From Jatrophihabitans endophyticus (GTDB taxonomy: Bacteria > Actinomycetota > Actinomycetes > Mycobacteriales > Jatrophihabitantaceae): 64,000 bases of DNA. The DNA is taken from positions 186,001 through 250,000 of the forward strand of contig NZ_FQVU01000001.1 in assembly GCF_900129455.1 (NCBI RefSeq), given 5' to 3'. Made by a program: the position numbers and the translations under genes. Shown in pieces: positions 63,005 through 64,000 of the stretch (position 1 is the stretch's first letter; the number at the start of each line of letters is the position of its first letter). The notes beneath the pieces were generated by a model, which had not been told where the DNA came from, made no database searches, and saw only the letters and a list, made by a program, of their open reading frames with translations.

Positions 63005-63966
63005 GACCCAGCGCCTCCTCCGTGAACGCGGTCGCCATCGGCTCCCAGCGCAGCCTTGCGAGCGTGGGCGGCGGCGGCCTCGCGGACCCACGCACCCTCC
63101 TCGTGGGCCTGCCGGCGGCGCTCGACGCGCTGGGCGTTGCAGGGTCCGTTGCCCTTGATGACCGCGGTGAGCTCGTCCCAGTCGATCGTGCCGAAGTCGT
63201 ACCGGCCGCGCTCGGGATTCCAACGCAGGTCGGGGTCGGGCAGCGTCACGCCCAACTTCTCGGCCTGCGGCACGGTCATGTCGACGAAGCGCTGCCGCAG
63301 CTCGTCGTTGGTGTGCCGCTTGATCCCCCACGCCATCGAGCGCTCGGTGTTGGGTGACGCGTCGTCCGGTGGACCGAACATCATCAGCGACGGCCACCAG
63401 AAGCGGTTCGTCGCGTCCTGCACCATCGCGCGCTGCGCGTCGGTGCCCGCCGCCATCGTCAGCAGCAGCTCGTAACCCTGCCGCTGGTGGAACGACTCCT
63501 CCTTGCAGATGCGCACCATCGCGCGGGCGTAGGGCCCGTAGGACGAGCGGCACAGCGGCACCTGATTGCAGATCGCGGCTCCGTCGACCAGCCAGCCGAT
63601 GACGCCCACGTCGGCGTACGTCAGCGTCGGGTAGTTGAAGATCGACGAGTACTTCTGCCGGCCGGCGATCAGCCGCTCGGTGAGGTCGGTGCGATCGGCA
63701 CCCAGGGTCTCGGCGGCGCTGTAGAGGTACATGCCGTGGCCGGCCTCGTCCTGCACCTTGGCCAACAGGATCGCCTTGCGACGCAGCGACGGCGCACGGG
63801 TGATCCAGGTGCCCTCGGGCTGCATGCCGATGATCTCCGAATGCGCGTGCTGCGCGATCTGGCGGATCATCGTGTTGCGGTACGCGTCGGGCATCCAGTC
63901 CCGCGGCTCGATGCGACGGTCGTGCTCGATCGTCGCGTCGAAATGCTGCTCCAGGGTGTCGGTCAC
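63001..63966 (-). CDS. paaA: Phenylacetyl-CoA 1,2-epoxidase catalytic subunit PaaA
   Basis: A 321-residue diiron subunit that epoxidises the ring of phenylacetyl-CoA. The ferritin-like metal motifs are [13 protein letters not shown] and [14 protein letters not shown], and [17 protein letters not shown] follows. The GTG at 63966 has AAGGAG five bases before it; GTG at 63972 in the same frame is an alternative but would sit directly against that sequence. It starts the paa operon. The operator region lies beyond the window, with only about 30 bases seen. Confidence 0.95.
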   Translation of the reverse strand: MTDTLEQHFDATIEHDRRIEPRDWMPDAYRNTMIRQIAQHAHSEIIGMQPEGTWITRAPSLRRKAILLAKVQDEAGHGMYLYSAAETLGADRTDLTERLIAGRQKYSSIFNYPTLTYADVGVIGWLVDGAAICNQVPLCRSSYGPYARAMVRICKEESFHQRQGYELLLTMAAGTDAQRAMVQDATNRFWWPSLMMFGPPDDASPNTERSMAWGIKRHTNDELRQRFVDMTVPQAEKLGVTLPDPDLRWNPERGRYDFGTIDWDELTAVIKGNGPCNAQRVERRRQAHEEGAWVREAAAAHARKAALGADGDRVHGGGAGS

Positions 63967-64000
63967 GGCCACTCCTTCGCCACCATCGTCAGGACGTCGT

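Overview
The window is a very high G+C, gene-dense chromosomal segment from an actinomycete (Actinomycetota). The signs are the ribosomal and envelope gene order on the minus strand (rpsP-khpA-rimM-trmD, rplS-lepB-rnhB-DUF2469, yraN-comM-dprA-xerC, rpsB-tsf-pyrH-frr-cdsA-rlmN), frequent GTG starts, four-base GTGA/ATGA overlaps, a DmdR/IdeR-type iron box, and several genes whose -10 hexamer lies about seven bases before the start codon (leaderless style). The genus cannot be fixed from sequence alone. No rRNA, tRNA, CRISPR array or intact insertion sequence was seen.

Layout. 1-783: end of a DHA2-type MFS transporter. 808-6126: S9 peptidase, FUSC membrane protein and rlmN. 6187-10948: uridine-kinase-like protein, cdsA, frr, pyrH, tsf, rpsB. 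11219-16004: large LuxR-type ATPase regulator, a divergent M23 peptidase, and a XerC-like recombinase. 16537-23208: dprA, comM, yraN, a transposase-derived zinc-ribbon protein, DUF2469, rnhB, lepB, rplS. 23446-26082: a GGDEF-EAL protein on the opposite strand, lying between rplS and trmD. 26079-29686: trmD, rimM, khpA, rpsP and an MFS transporter. 29817-35015: amidohydrolase, HIT protein, thrS, gamma carbonic anhydrase and a DUF2510/scramblase-like protein.

35021-48408 is the most distinctive region, a Ter (tellurium-resistance type) stress island. One part looks biosynthetic: a HAD phosphatase, a 791-residue fusion of phosphoribosyltransferase, TRSP, StiP-like and PELOTA-like regions, and a CitE/HpcH-type lyase. 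The other part is the membrane and metal-binding side: five TerD-family genes, two TerA-family genes, TelA, a DUF475 (TerC-like) membrane protein and one unknown gene. Published comparative genomics links such sets to metal sensing and to synthesis of a nucleoside-like metabolite. The ATP-grasp partner usually found with them is not in this window.

48504-57073: a CAP-like secreted or anchored protein, a 12-mer repeat and palindrome array, iron-boxed bfd and then bfr, an unknown gene, an IclR regulator with an OpuC-type osmolyte ABC transporter (preceded by a candidate 17-codon leader ORF), a DUF2505 protein, and a TMEM165/UPF0016 manganese-type exporter behind a clear yybP-ykoY riboswitch. 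57337-58894: a decapeptide-repeat protein and a class III cyclase-like protein with a key residue missing. 58914-63966: phenylacetate degradation operon paaABCDE-paaK, with paaA first.

Start codons were chosen by reading frame, Shine-Dalgarno sequences, overlaps and family length. Where these disagree, the entry says so.
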